Source: Pararobbsia alpina_A
Lineage (GTDB): Bacteria; Pseudomonadota; Gammaproteobacteria; Burkholderiales; Burkholderiaceae
Reading direction: 5' to 3'
Assembly: GCF_965118125.1 (NCBI RefSeq)
Contig: NZ_OZ221287.1
Location: 3,968,001 to 4,032,000, forward strand
Length of the DNA stretch: 64,000 nt
A program made the position numbers and the translations under genes. Shown one piece after another: positions 9,249-17,004 of the stretch (positions are counted from its first letter, which is position 1; each line of letters starts with the position of its first letter). Under the pieces are notes generated by a model. The model was not told where the DNA came from. It saw nothing but the letters and a program-made list of their open reading frames with translations, and did no database searches.

Positions 9249-9283
9249 AATTGGGAATTATTGTTCCATACATTATCCCAATT
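9249..9283. promoter_or_regulatory. Inverted repeat between doxX and the lysR gene, candidate LysR operator
   Basis: Perfect 8-bp arms AATTGGGA (9249-9256) and TCCCAATT (9276-9283) are separated by 19 bp and end one base before the ATG at 9285. The position between divergent genes fits an autoregulatory LysR binding site. The centre is AT-rich, unlike the flanks. Confidence 0.45.
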
Positions 9284-9284
9284 C

Positions 9285-10178
9285 ATGGACCGCAGCCTTG
9301 AAATGCAAGTGTTCGTCGAAGTCGTCGACATCGGCACGTTTATCGGTGCGGCCGACTCGCTCAGGATGTCGAAAGCCACCGTGTCGCGCCATGTCGACAC
9401 CCTCGAGCAGAGACTGGGCGTGCGGCTCCTGCATCGAACCACACGGCGCTTGTCGCTGACACAGGAAGGCAGGACATTCCATCAGCGCGCGAAGGAAATC
9501 CTCGCGGCGATGGACGAGGCGGAAGCGGAAATCAGTCAGAGGACAGGACAACCCGGCGGCATCGTGCGCGTCAATATGCCGATGAGTTTCGGCATCCTGC
9601 ATCTGGCACCGCTATGGGGTCCGTTCATGGCGCAGTACCCGCAGATTGAACTCGATCTCGTGCTCAATGACCGGATGGTCGATCTCGTCGACGAAGGCTA
9701 CGACGTTGCGATTCGCATCTCAGCGCTCGCCGATTCGTCGCTCGTGAGCCGCAAGCTCGCGAGCACGCAAATGCTTGTCTGCGCATCGCCCGCATATATC
9801 GAGCGTCACGGCGCACCGTCGCATCCTCGTGACTTGGCGAACCACGCAGTGGTCGCCTATTCGAACCTCGCCGCTCGTGATGAATGGGAATTCGCAGGAC
9901 CCGACGGAACCGCATCCGTCAGAACACGTGCGCGGGTCTATTCGAGTAACGGCGACACGTGCCGAGCCATCGCGTTGGCAAATGAAGGCGTGATCTACCT
10001 GCCAAGCTTTATCGTCGGCGAAGACATCCGGGCCGGACGCCTCGTCCATCTGATTCCCGAATTCACGGCCATCGAACTCGGTATCTACGCTGTGTATCCA
10101 ACGCGAAAACAGTTACCGCAAAAGGTACGCTGCCTTGTCGACTTCCTCGTCGAAGCGTTCAAGAATCCGCGTTGGTAG
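9285..10178 (+). CDS. LysR-type transcriptional regulator
   Basis: This 297-residue regulator has an N-terminal winged HTH (residues about 1-60, 'FVEVVDIGTFIGAADSLRMSKATVSRHVDTLEQRLGVRLLHR' split over 9310-9435) and a C-terminal substrate-binding-like domain from about residue 90. 'SKATVSRHVDTLE' is the recognition helix. The sequence resembles the CrgA/DmlR-like branch ('LLHRTTRRLSLTQEG'). The ATG at 9285 is preferred over 9261, because MDRSLEMQVF aligns with normal LysR starts. It diverges from doxX and ends at a hairpin at 10190. The effector is unknown. Confidence 0.9.
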   Translation: MDRSLEMQVFVEVVDIGTFIGAADSLRMSKATVSRHVDTLEQRLGVRLLHRTTRRLSLTQEGRTFHQRAKEILAAMDEAEAEISQRTGQPGGIVRVNMPMSFGILHLAPLWGPFMAQYPQIELDLVLNDRMVDLVDEGYDVAIRISALADSSLVSRKLASTQMLVCASPAYIERHGAPSHPRDLANHAVVAYSNLAARDEWEFAGPDGTASVRTRARVYSSNGDTCRAIALANEGVIYLPSFIVGEDIRAGRLVHLIPEFTAIELGIYAVYPTRKQLPQKVRCLVDFLVEAFKNPRW

Positions 10179-10189
10179 TGGCGAGAAAA

Positions 10190-10222
10190 CAAAAAAAGCC
10201 CGCATGGCTGCGGGCTCTTTTG
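10190..10222. terminator. Terminator after the lysR gene, also facing the methyltransferase gene
   Basis: Stem AGCCCGCA (10197-10204) pairs with TGCGGGCT (10209-10216) around TGGC. CTTTTGTT follows on the plus strand and a run of seven T's on the minus strand, so it can act in both directions. Confidence 0.85.
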
Positions 10223-10348
10223 TTCCAACACTTTCGTATGTTCAGGGGCAGTTTCCCGCGAGTCCTGGTGGCTAGCAACGGAACGCTACACCTCTCGAAC
10301 TATGGCAGCAATCGGCTCGGACGACGTAATCAACGCCACCCTATCCGC

Positions 10349-11734
10349 TCATTCGCCCGACGCATTGCCTGTTTGGGTCGGTGTTTCGTCAGCATCACGA
10401 CGTCGTACGGAGCCGGCGACGACGTCGAAGCGGAACAGGCGGCATTCGAGTGCGCCGTTGTAGAGCGGGGTCTTGGCCGATTCGCGCAGGCGCAGTTGGC
10501 CGGGCAATCCGCGGTCGGAGGTCAGCATGTACGCATGCCAGCCCGTGAAGTGTTGTTTGAGCGCGGTGCCGAACGACTGGAAAAACTCGGCGCCCAGGTC
10601 GTCGTTGTGCGCTCGTTCGAATCCTCGCGGTGTCTCATCGTCACCTGCGCCTCCGCGATAGCCACCGCGCGTGTCGCCAGCGTCGCCTCGGGCACCGCGA
10701 CCGCCGCGCGACTGCTCGCGTTCGCTGCGAGACGTCGGCCTCGCTTCGCCACGCGGGCCGCGGCCGCGGACTTCGATACGTTCGCCGTACGGCGGATTCG
10801 CAACCAGAATGCCGGGGCCCTCGACGGGTGCCACCATATTGCGTGCGTCGAGCTGCTTGAGCGACAAGGTCGGCACACCGGCGCGTGACAAATTGCTGCG
10901 CGCTTTCTCGAGCATGTCGCCCGAAATATCGCTGCCAAAAATCAGCAGGTCGCTGGTCTTCGCACTACGCGCCGCACGCGCGTTATCCATCGCGGCGACC
11001 TTGAGCGACTGCCATGCCGTGACGTCGTAGCCCTTGAGCTTTTCGAAACCGAACCGGCGCTGCACACCCGGTGCAACGCCGAGCGCTTGCTGAACGGCTT
11101 CGGCGAGGAACGTGCCGCTGCCGCACATCGGATCGTAAAGCGGTGTGTCGCGCGTCCAGCCGGTCAGACGCAAAATGCCGGCGGCCAGGTTCTCGCGCAG
11201 CGGCGCAGCTCCCTTGTCGAGGCGCCAGCCTCGCTTGAACAGCGGATCGCCTGATGTATCGAGGTAGAGCGTGCAGTCGGTCGCCGTCACGAAGACGAAG
11301 ATCCGGACGTCGGGCTCTGCCGTGTCGATGTTCGGCCGTGCGCCGGTCTTGTCGCGCAGCCGATCGCAGACGGCGTCCTTGACCTTGAGCGTCGTGAACT
11401 CCAGGCTGCGCAACGGCGATTTGATCGCCGTCACATCGATACGCAGCGTCTGGTTCGCGGTGAACCACCGTTCCCACGGCTGCTCGAGCGCAAACGCGAA
11501 GATATCGTGTTCGTTGCGATAGGGCCGCGATGCGATCTTGAGCAGCACGCGGCTCGCGATACGCGAATGCAGGTTGGCCGCGAACGCCGCTGCCCACTCG
11601 CCCGCAAAGTGAACGCCACCGGGCACCTCCGCGCCAACCTTGATGGGCGCGTGAGCACTGATCTCGTGGAGCTCGGCAACGAGCGGGGCCTCGAGACCAC
11701 GGGGGCAAGGGGCAAAGAATTCGAAAGAGGACAT
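10349..11734 (-). CDS. THUMP-domain class I SAM-dependent RNA methyltransferase (RlmL-like)
   Basis: The 461-residue protein begins MSSFEFFAPCPRGLEAPLVAEL, the usual start of the RlmL/YcbY and Trm14-like family. It has an N-terminal ferredoxin-like/THUMP RNA-binding region (to about residue 155) and a Rossmann methyltransferase domain with 'YDPMCGSGTFLAEAV' (SAM binding) and the N6/N2-type catalytic motif 'NPPYGER'. RlmL methylates G2445 of 23S rRNA, but this protein lacks the second RlmK half of E. coli RlmKL, so the exact target is uncertain. Directly after NPPYGER is an unusual stretch of about 55 residues rich in Arg, Gly and Glu (nt about 10625-10785), followed by the conserved 'LGAEFFQSFGTALKQHF'. 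It stands alone. Confidence 0.85.
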   Translation of the reverse strand: MSSFEFFAPCPRGLEAPLVAELHEISAHAPIKVGAEVPGGVHFAGEWAAAFAANLHSRIASRVLLKIASRPYRNEHDIFAFALEQPWERWFTANQTLRIDVTAIKSPLRSLEFTTLKVKDAVCDRLRDKTGARPNIDTAEPDVRIFVFVTATDCTLYLDTSGDPLFKRGWRLDKGAAPLRENLAAGILRLTGWTRDTPLYDPMCGSGTFLAEAVQQALGVAPGVQRRFGFEKLKGYDVTAWQSLKVAAMDNARAARSAKTSDLLIFGSDISGDMLEKARSNLSRAGVPTLSLKQLDARNMVAPVEGPGILVANPPYGERIEVRGRGPRGEARPTSRSEREQSRGGRGARGDAGDTRGGYRGGAGDDETPRGFERAHNDDLGAEFFQSFGTALKQHFTGWHAYMLTSDRGLPGQLRLRESAKTPLYNGALECRLFRFDVVAGSVRRRDADETPTQTGNASGE

Positions 11735-11871
11735 CGGCGGATCCGGCGGGGAGACAAGGCCACATTGTACGCGGCGGCCGACAGGATCAAGGACGCGGGG
11801 TCGACTGCGTCAGCACACTCGCAGCGCGCTCTGACGCCGCGACAGCCGTCGCGACGCCACTTGCCACCCCA

Positions 11872-12375
11872 TCACCCCTTGTCGTGCCGTCCGACCATGT
11901 CGATGACTTCATCGACCAGCGTCTCGGGGCTTTGGTCGATGTCCACGACCACCGCCTCGTGCGGCCCCGGTGGCTCGAGTGTATCGAGCTGGCTCTGCAG
12001 CAGCGACGGGTCGAAGAAGTGCCCCTTGCGGCCAGCAAGCCGCTTCTCGAGCACTTCACGCGAACCGCGCAGATAGACGAAGATGACGTCCTTGTCGCCG
12101 GCACGCAGGATCTCTCGATACGACGCTTTGAGTGCCGAGCACGCGTAGACGTAGTCCACGCCCGAAGCGCGACGCGCTTCGATGTCCGCACGGATCGCAC
12201 GCAGCCACGGCCAGCGGTCGTCGTCGGTCAGCGGGATGCCCGCGTGCATCTTCTTCTTGTTCGCTTCGCTGTGAAACGCATCGGCATCGGCAAAACCGCA
12301 GCCGAGCTTCGCGGCGAGCTGCTCGCCGACGGTCGACTTGCCGCTGCCCGACACGCCCATCGCTATCAGAATCAT
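11872..12375 (-). CDS. gntK: Gluconokinase
   Basis: GntK phosphorylates D-gluconate to 6-phosphogluconate, the substrate of Edd encoded nearby. The 167-residue product is a P-loop kinase starting MILIAMGVSGSGKSTVG, with Walker A GVSGSGKST. It continues with 'FADADAFHSEANKKKM' and 'LTDDDRWPWL', which are characteristic gluconokinase motifs around the substrate pocket, and 'VYACSALKASYREILR'. Length is typical. It lies about 110 bp downstream of gntP in the same orientation, so the two are probably co-transcribed, and with eda and edd they form a complete gluconate-to-pyruvate route. Confidence 0.95.
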   Translation of the reverse strand: MILIAMGVSGSGKSTVGEQLAAKLGCGFADADAFHSEANKKKMHAGIPLTDDDRWPWLRAIRADIEARRASGVDYVYACSALKASYREILRAGDKDVIFVYLRGSREVLEKRLAGRKGHFFDPSLLQSQLDTLEPPGPHEAVVVDIDQSPETLVDEVIDMVGRHDKG

Positions 12376-12486
12376 CGTGGCTCCTGTTTCCTACCTGTTC
12401 TCTGCAGGGTGCAAGCGTGACACAACGCGCTCACGACCGCCAAGCGCAAGCGCTCATCTGCCGCCCGCCGACCACTCACACGCTGC

Positions 12487-14001
12487 TCAGATCACCGACG
12501 CAAGAGCGAGCGTGAGCACGAGCCCCAGCACCGAAATGATCGTCTCGCAGAGCGACCAGGTCTTGAACGTCTGCGAGATCGTCATCCCGAAGTATTCCTT
12601 CACGAGCCAGAAGCCCGCATCGTTCACGTGGGAGAAGATCAGCGACCCCGCCCCTGTCGACAGCACGAGCAATTCGGGCCGGACCGTGGCCGTCGCGGCT
12701 GTCGCCAGCGGTGCAACGATACCGCACGCGGTGGTCATCGCCACGGTCGCCGAGCCCGTCGCAAGACGGATCAGCGCGGCAACGAGCCACCCCAGCATCA
12801 GCGGCGACAAGCTCAGCACCTTCGACGAATTGATGATCTGCTGCGAGATCCCTGTTTCGCGGAGGATAGCGCCGAAGCCGCCGCCCGCGCCGATCACGAG
12901 CAGAATGCCGGCGATCGGTCCCAGGCTGTCGTTGACGAACGAGAGGATCCGATCACGATCGAAACCACGCGCGCGGCCGAACGTCCAGAAGCTCACAAGC
13001 ACCGCGATCAGCAGCGCCACAACCGAGTTGCCGAGCAACCGGATGATGTCGTTCGCCGTTGAATGCGCGGGCGTAAAGACATCCGCCCAGCTGCCGATCA
13101 ACATCAGCACGACGGGCAGCAACACCGTGAACAACGTAATGCCGAAGCTCGGCAGGTCGGCCGGGTAGGGGTGACCCGCACGGGCCACAGCGACACGCCC
13201 GGACTCGCCGCGCGCGCTGGAATCTGCTGCGCCTTTCCCGTTACCCACATGTTTGTCAGCCGGTTTCGCGCCGCGCGAGCCCGCCTTGCCGTCACCCGCC
13301 TCCTCGTCTTTGGACACACCGCGCTCGGCCCGGCTGCCGATGAACTGCCGCGCAATCGCGTTGTCGGGGTTCAGATGCACATGCTTGTAGATCGACAATG
13401 CAAACAGGGGCCCTGCAACGATGGCCGTCGGGATACCGACAAGCAGGCCGAACGCAATCGTCTTGCCGATATCGGCATGAAACGCCTGCACGGCGATCAA
13501 GGCTGCCGGGTGCGGTGGAATCAGGCCATGCACGATCGACAAGCCCGCGATCATCGGGACGCCAACCAGCACCATCGACTTACCCGTGCGCTGGGCCAGA
13601 TTGAATGCGATCGGAATCAGCAGCACAAAACCGACTTCGAAGAACACCGGCAATCCGACGATCACGGCAATGCACATCATGGCCCAATGCACATGCTCCT
13701 CGCCGAACCAGCCGATTAACGTGGTCGCTATACGCTCGGCGCCGCCCGATTCGGCCATCATCTTGCCGAGCATGGTCCCAAGCCCGATCACGAGCGCAAT
13801 GTGTCCAAGCGTGCCGCCCACACCGGTTTCGAACGCTTTGACGACCTTATCCATCGGCATGCCGGCAGATACCGCCAGCAACAGCGAGACGACAAGGAGA
13901 ACAACGAAAGGATTGATTTTGAAGCGCGCGATCAGAACGATCAGCGCAATGATTGCGACCAGGGCTTCGATCAGCAACGGGGTACCGTGTACGGCTCCCA
14001 T
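12487..14001 (-). CDS. gntP: Gluconate:H+ symporter, GntP family
   Basis: This 504-residue permease has about 12-14 hydrophobic segments and matches the GntP family: 'LLIEALVAIIALIVLIARFKI' is split across its start, then 'GLIPPHPAALIAVQAF', 'GAGGGFGAILRETGIS', 'RLATGSATVAMTTACGI' and 'NDAGFWLVKEYFGMT'. It imports gluconate. A hydrophilic, Lys/Gly/Glu-rich loop of about 65 residues lies in the middle (nt about 13160-13340) and is longer than in many relatives. The start is the ATG at 14001, which has the strong ribosome binding site AGGAGG 6-7 nt upstream. An in-frame extension to 14145 only translates the tandem repeat lying upstream and is rejected. Confidence 0.93.
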   Translation of the reverse strand: MGAVHGTPLLIEALVAIIALIVLIARFKINPFVVLLVVSLLLAVSAGMPMDKVVKAFETGVGGTLGHIALVIGLGTMLGKMMAESGGAERIATTLIGWFGEEHVHWAMMCIAVIVGLPVFFEVGFVLLIPIAFNLAQRTGKSMVLVGVPMIAGLSIVHGLIPPHPAALIAVQAFHADIGKTIAFGLLVGIPTAIVAGPLFALSIYKHVHLNPDNAIARQFIGSRAERGVSKDEEAGDGKAGSRGAKPADKHVGNGKGAADSSARGESGRVAVARAGHPYPADLPSFGITLFTVLLPVVLMLIGSWADVFTPAHSTANDIIRLLGNSVVALLIAVLVSFWTFGRARGFDRDRILSFVNDSLGPIAGILLVIGAGGGFGAILRETGISQQIINSSKVLSLSPLMLGWLVAALIRLATGSATVAMTTACGIVAPLATAATATVRPELLVLSTGAGSLIFSHVNDAGFWLVKEYFGMTISQTFKTWSLCETIISVLGLVLTLALASVI

Positions 14002-14055
14002 GCAGGCCTCCTGAAATGACGGGCATCGGCGGCCCGCGTTGTTATGTGGAGCAAA

Positions 14056-14217
14056 GCGGTGATGCGGTAATTCAATAACCCGGTAATTCGGTAATTCGGT
14101 AATTCGGTAATTCGGTAATTCGGTAACGATATTTCTTGAATCCAATAACTCGGTAAAGCAGTAGTTCGGGAATACTGTAATTCGCGAATGCAGTGATCCG
14201 CTAAAGCAGCGATTCGG
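14056..14217. repeat. Tandem 8-bp repeat tract (CGGTAATT) with degenerate flanks, upstream of gntP
   Basis: Five exact head-to-tail copies of CGGTAATT occupy 14081-14120, followed by a partial sixth (CGGTAA). On both sides are imperfect copies, such as GCGGTAATTC near 14064 and, from 14140 to 14217, units resembling CGGTAAAGCAGTAGTT. The tract lies between the gntP start and the eda stop, so it sits in the gntP leader or promoter. It is AT-rich against GC-rich surroundings. The pattern is that of an expanding and decaying microsatellite. Confidence 0.9.
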
Positions 14218-14244
14218 GATCCACGTCCGAGAACATCCGAAGGC

Positions 14245-14892
14245 TTAAGCCGCCTTCTGCGCGTGATGGTGAGCGAGCTGGCTGGCGCCGCGCGCGAGGC
14301 GCGTGACTTCGGCCCAGTCCTTCGCCGACACGGCCGACTTCGGCGTCATCCACGAACCGCCGACGCACACGACGTTCGGCAACGCGAGGAAGTTCGGCGC
14401 CGTTTCAGGCGTGATACCGCCGGTCGGGCAGAAACGCAGCGTCGGGAACGGGCCGTGGAAAGCCTGCAGCATCGGCACGCCACCGGCCTGTTGAGCCGGG
14501 AAGAACTTGACGATCTCGTACCCGAAGCTGATCGCCTGAACGAGGTCCGACGGCGTCATGCAACCCGGCAGCAAAGGCAGACCGGCGCTGACCGCAGCGT
14601 CGTGAAGTTCGCGCGTGAGGCCCGGCGACACGCCGAACTGAGCACCCGCCTTCTTCGCGGCCGCGACTTGCTCGGGCTTCGTCAGCGTACCGACACCGAC
14701 GACGATATCGTCGGCAATCTTGCTCGCGCGTTCGATCACACCCAGGCCGGCTTCGGTGCGCAGCGTGATTTCGAGCACCTTGACGCCGCCTTCGTACAGC
14801 GCGCGGCAGACCGCTTCACCTTCTTCGACGGAATCGAACGCGAGAACCGGAATAACCGGACCGATACGAACGATATCGCTGACTTTGATCAT
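14245..14892 (-). CDS. eda: KDPG aldolase (2-dehydro-3-deoxy-phosphogluconate aldolase)
   Basis: Eda cleaves 2-keto-3-deoxy-6-phosphogluconate to pyruvate and glyceraldehyde 3-phosphate, the last step of the Entner-Doudoroff pathway. The 215-residue TIM-barrel protein carries 'VKVLEITLRTEAG' (catalytic Glu), 'GVGTLTKPEQVAAAKKAGA' and 'GYEIVKFFPAQQAGG', where the Lys forms the Schiff base. The ATG at 14892 (MIKVSDIVRIGPVIPV) is chosen because AAGGAGC lies 8 nt before it; the earlier in-frame ATG at 14916 has no such site. The gene lies 36 bp downstream of edd in the same orientation. Confidence 0.96.
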   Translation of the reverse strand: MIKVSDIVRIGPVIPVLAFDSVEEGEAVCRALYEGGVKVLEITLRTEAGLGVIERASKIADDIVVGVGTLTKPEQVAAAKKAGAQFGVSPGLTRELHDAAVSAGLPLLPGCMTPSDLVQAISFGYEIVKFFPAQQAGGVPMLQAFHGPFPTLRFCPTGGITPETAPNFLALPNVVCVGGSWMTPKSAVSAKDWAEVTRLARGASQLAHHHAQKAA

Positions 14893-14928
14893 TGCTTGCT
14901 CCTTCGATGGATTCATTGTTCTGCGGAT

Positions 14929-16839
14929 TCACTGACCGGCGGTCACGCTGGCAGCACCGGTTGCCGCATGCGTTCCAGCGGTTGTCGCGCTCTTGCCGTG
15001 TGCATGTTCGCCCGGCAACGCACCAAACACCGACGCGCCAAACTCAGCCGGCATCGCCTGCGAACGGAACACGCCAAACAACTCGCGGCCGAAACCGACT
15101 TCATTCTGATCCTGATGCTGCGGCTTCGCGACTTCGCGCTGCGCCCAGATTTGCTCGTCGATGTCGACGTCGAGAATGCCCGCTTCGGCGTCGATCACGA
15201 TCTTGTCGCCGGTGCGCACCTTGCCGAGCGGCCCATTGAGCAACGCTTCCGGCGAGATGTGGATCACCGCGGGCACCTTGCCCGACGCACCCGACATACG
15301 ACCGTCGGTCACCAGCGCGACCTTGAAGCCCTTGTCCTGAAGCACGCCGAGCGGCGGCGTGAGGCGGTGCAATTCGGGCATCCCGTTCGCACGCGCGCCC
15401 TGGAAGCGCACGACCGCCACAAAGTCCTGGTTGAGCTTGCCGGCGTCGAAAGCGGCCTGCACTTCTTCCTGCGAGTCGAACACGATCGCCGGCGCGCGCA
15501 CGGTGCGATGCTCGGGTGCCACGGCCGAGATCTTGATCACGCCGCGGCCGAGCTTGCCCTGCATCAGGCGCAGGCCACCATCGGCCTGGAACGGCTCGGC
15601 AACCGGGCGTAACACCTTCGCATCGAGCGACTCGGCTGCACCGTCAACCCATTGAAGCTTGCCGTCAATGAGCTTCGGTTCTTTCGTGTAGTGCGACAGA
15701 CCCTTGCCGGCGACGGTCGTGACGTCTTCGTGGAGCAGGCCCGCGCCGAGCATCTCGCGCACGAGGAAGGCCATGCCGCCCGCGGCGTGATAGTGGTTCA
15801 CGTCGGCCTTGCCGTTCGGGTAGATCTTCGCGAGCAGCGGCGTCGATTGCGACAGCTCGTCGAAATCGTTCCAGTCGATCAGCACGCCAGCGGCGCGCGC
15901 GATGGCGACCAGGTGCAGCGTATGGTTCGTCGAACCACCGGTTGCGAGCAGCGCGGCGATGCCGTTGATGATCGCCTTCTCGTCGACCACGTGACCGATC
16001 GGCGTGTAGTTCGCACCGTCAGCGGTCAGCTGCAACACGCGGCGGGCCGATTCTCCCGTCAGCGCATCGCGCAGCGGCGTATGCGGATGCACGAACGCCG
16101 TGCTCGGCAAGTGCAGGCCCATGACTTCCATCAGCAGCTGGTTGCTGTTGGCGGTGCCGTAGAACGTGCAGGTGCCGTGGCCGTGATAGGCCTGGGCTTC
16201 GGCTTCGAGCAACTCGTCGCGGCCGCACGAGCCGGTTGCAAAACGCTGGCGCGTCTTGGCCTTGTCGTCATTGGACAGGCCGCTCGTCATCGGGCCAGCC
16301 GGCACGAAAATCGTCGGCAGATGGCCGAACTGCAAGGCGCCGATCAGCAGCCCAGGCACGATCTTGTCGCAGATGCCCAGACATAAAGCGGCGTCAAACA
16401 TATTGTGTGTTAGCGCTACCGCGGTCGACATCGCAATGACTTCGCGCGAGAACAGCGACAGCTCCATGCCGGGATTGCCCTGCGTGATGCCATCGCACAT
16501 GGCGGGCACACCACCGGCAAACTGCGCGACGCCGCCGGCTTCATTGGCCGCGCGCTTGATGATGTCGGGGTAGGACACAAACGGCGCGTGCGCCGAGAGC
16601 ATCTCGTTATACGACGACACGATCGCGATATTGGGTACGCGCACCGCCTTGATCTTCATCTTGTCGTCGCCGACAAGTCCTGCGAAGCCGTGGGCGAGAT
16701 TCGCGCATGACAGCGCGTCGCGGGCGGGGAACTTGCCCTGCGCATCGGCGATGCGCTGGAGGTAGGCTTCGCGCGTGGCGCGGCTACGCTCGATGACGCG
16801 GGCGGTGACCTTCTGCAGATTGTGATGCGGGGATACCAT
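14929..16839 (-). CDS. edd: 6-phosphogluconate dehydratase
   Basis: Edd dehydrates 6-phosphogluconate to KDPG using an iron-sulfur cluster. The product from the ATG at 16839 has 636 residues and begins MVSPHHNLQKVTARVIERS. Visible family signatures are 'GVPAMCDGITQGNPGMELS', 'LGICDKIVPGLLIGAL' (cluster Cys), 'GHGTCTFYGTANSNQ' (Cys) and 'VALVTDGRMSGASGKVPA'. AAGGAG stands before the chosen start; the open extension to 17010 has no family similarity. The C-terminal 25 residues are a Thr/Ala-rich tail. Together with eda, gntP and gntK it converts gluconate to pyruvate plus GAP; gapA and tkt for downstream metabolism lie elsewhere in the window. Confidence 0.96.
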   Translation of the reverse strand: MVSPHHNLQKVTARVIERSRATREAYLQRIADAQGKFPARDALSCANLAHGFAGLVGDDKMKIKAVRVPNIAIVSSYNEMLSAHAPFVSYPDIIKRAANEAGGVAQFAGGVPAMCDGITQGNPGMELSLFSREVIAMSTAVALTHNMFDAALCLGICDKIVPGLLIGALQFGHLPTIFVPAGPMTSGLSNDDKAKTRQRFATGSCGRDELLEAEAQAYHGHGTCTFYGTANSNQLLMEVMGLHLPSTAFVHPHTPLRDALTGESARRVLQLTADGANYTPIGHVVDEKAIINGIAALLATGGSTNHTLHLVAIARAAGVLIDWNDFDELSQSTPLLAKIYPNGKADVNHYHAAGGMAFLVREMLGAGLLHEDVTTVAGKGLSHYTKEPKLIDGKLQWVDGAAESLDAKVLRPVAEPFQADGGLRLMQGKLGRGVIKISAVAPEHRTVRAPAIVFDSQEEVQAAFDAGKLNQDFVAVVRFQGARANGMPELHRLTPPLGVLQDKGFKVALVTDGRMSGASGKVPAVIHISPEALLNGPLGKVRTGDKIVIDAEAGILDVDIDEQIWAQREVAKPQHQDQNEVGFGRELFGVFRSQAMPAEFGASVFGALPGEHAHGKSATTAGTHAATGAASVTAGQ

Positions 16840-17004
16840 CGATTGTGCTCCTTGCCGGCCGCAGTGCCGCGATCGTTTTATTGGTCTTCTTGAAGTAAGA
16901 GCTTCGAATTTTAACTCAAACACCCCCCTCGCCCGCGCGCACGGCTGTGCGATTATGTGGGCCACGGCCCTCCGGGGCTGCTCTTCACTGCCCTGCGAAC
17001 CGTA

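Noticed and set aside
14002..14145. N-terminal extension of gntP containing repeated ELPNYR units
   Set aside because: The peptide repeats are only the translated 8-bp DNA repeat, and the strong ribosome binding site lies directly before the ATG at 14001.
14056..14217. Possible CRISPR array
   Set aside because: The repeat unit is 8 bp, units are contiguous without spacers, and no cas gene is present.
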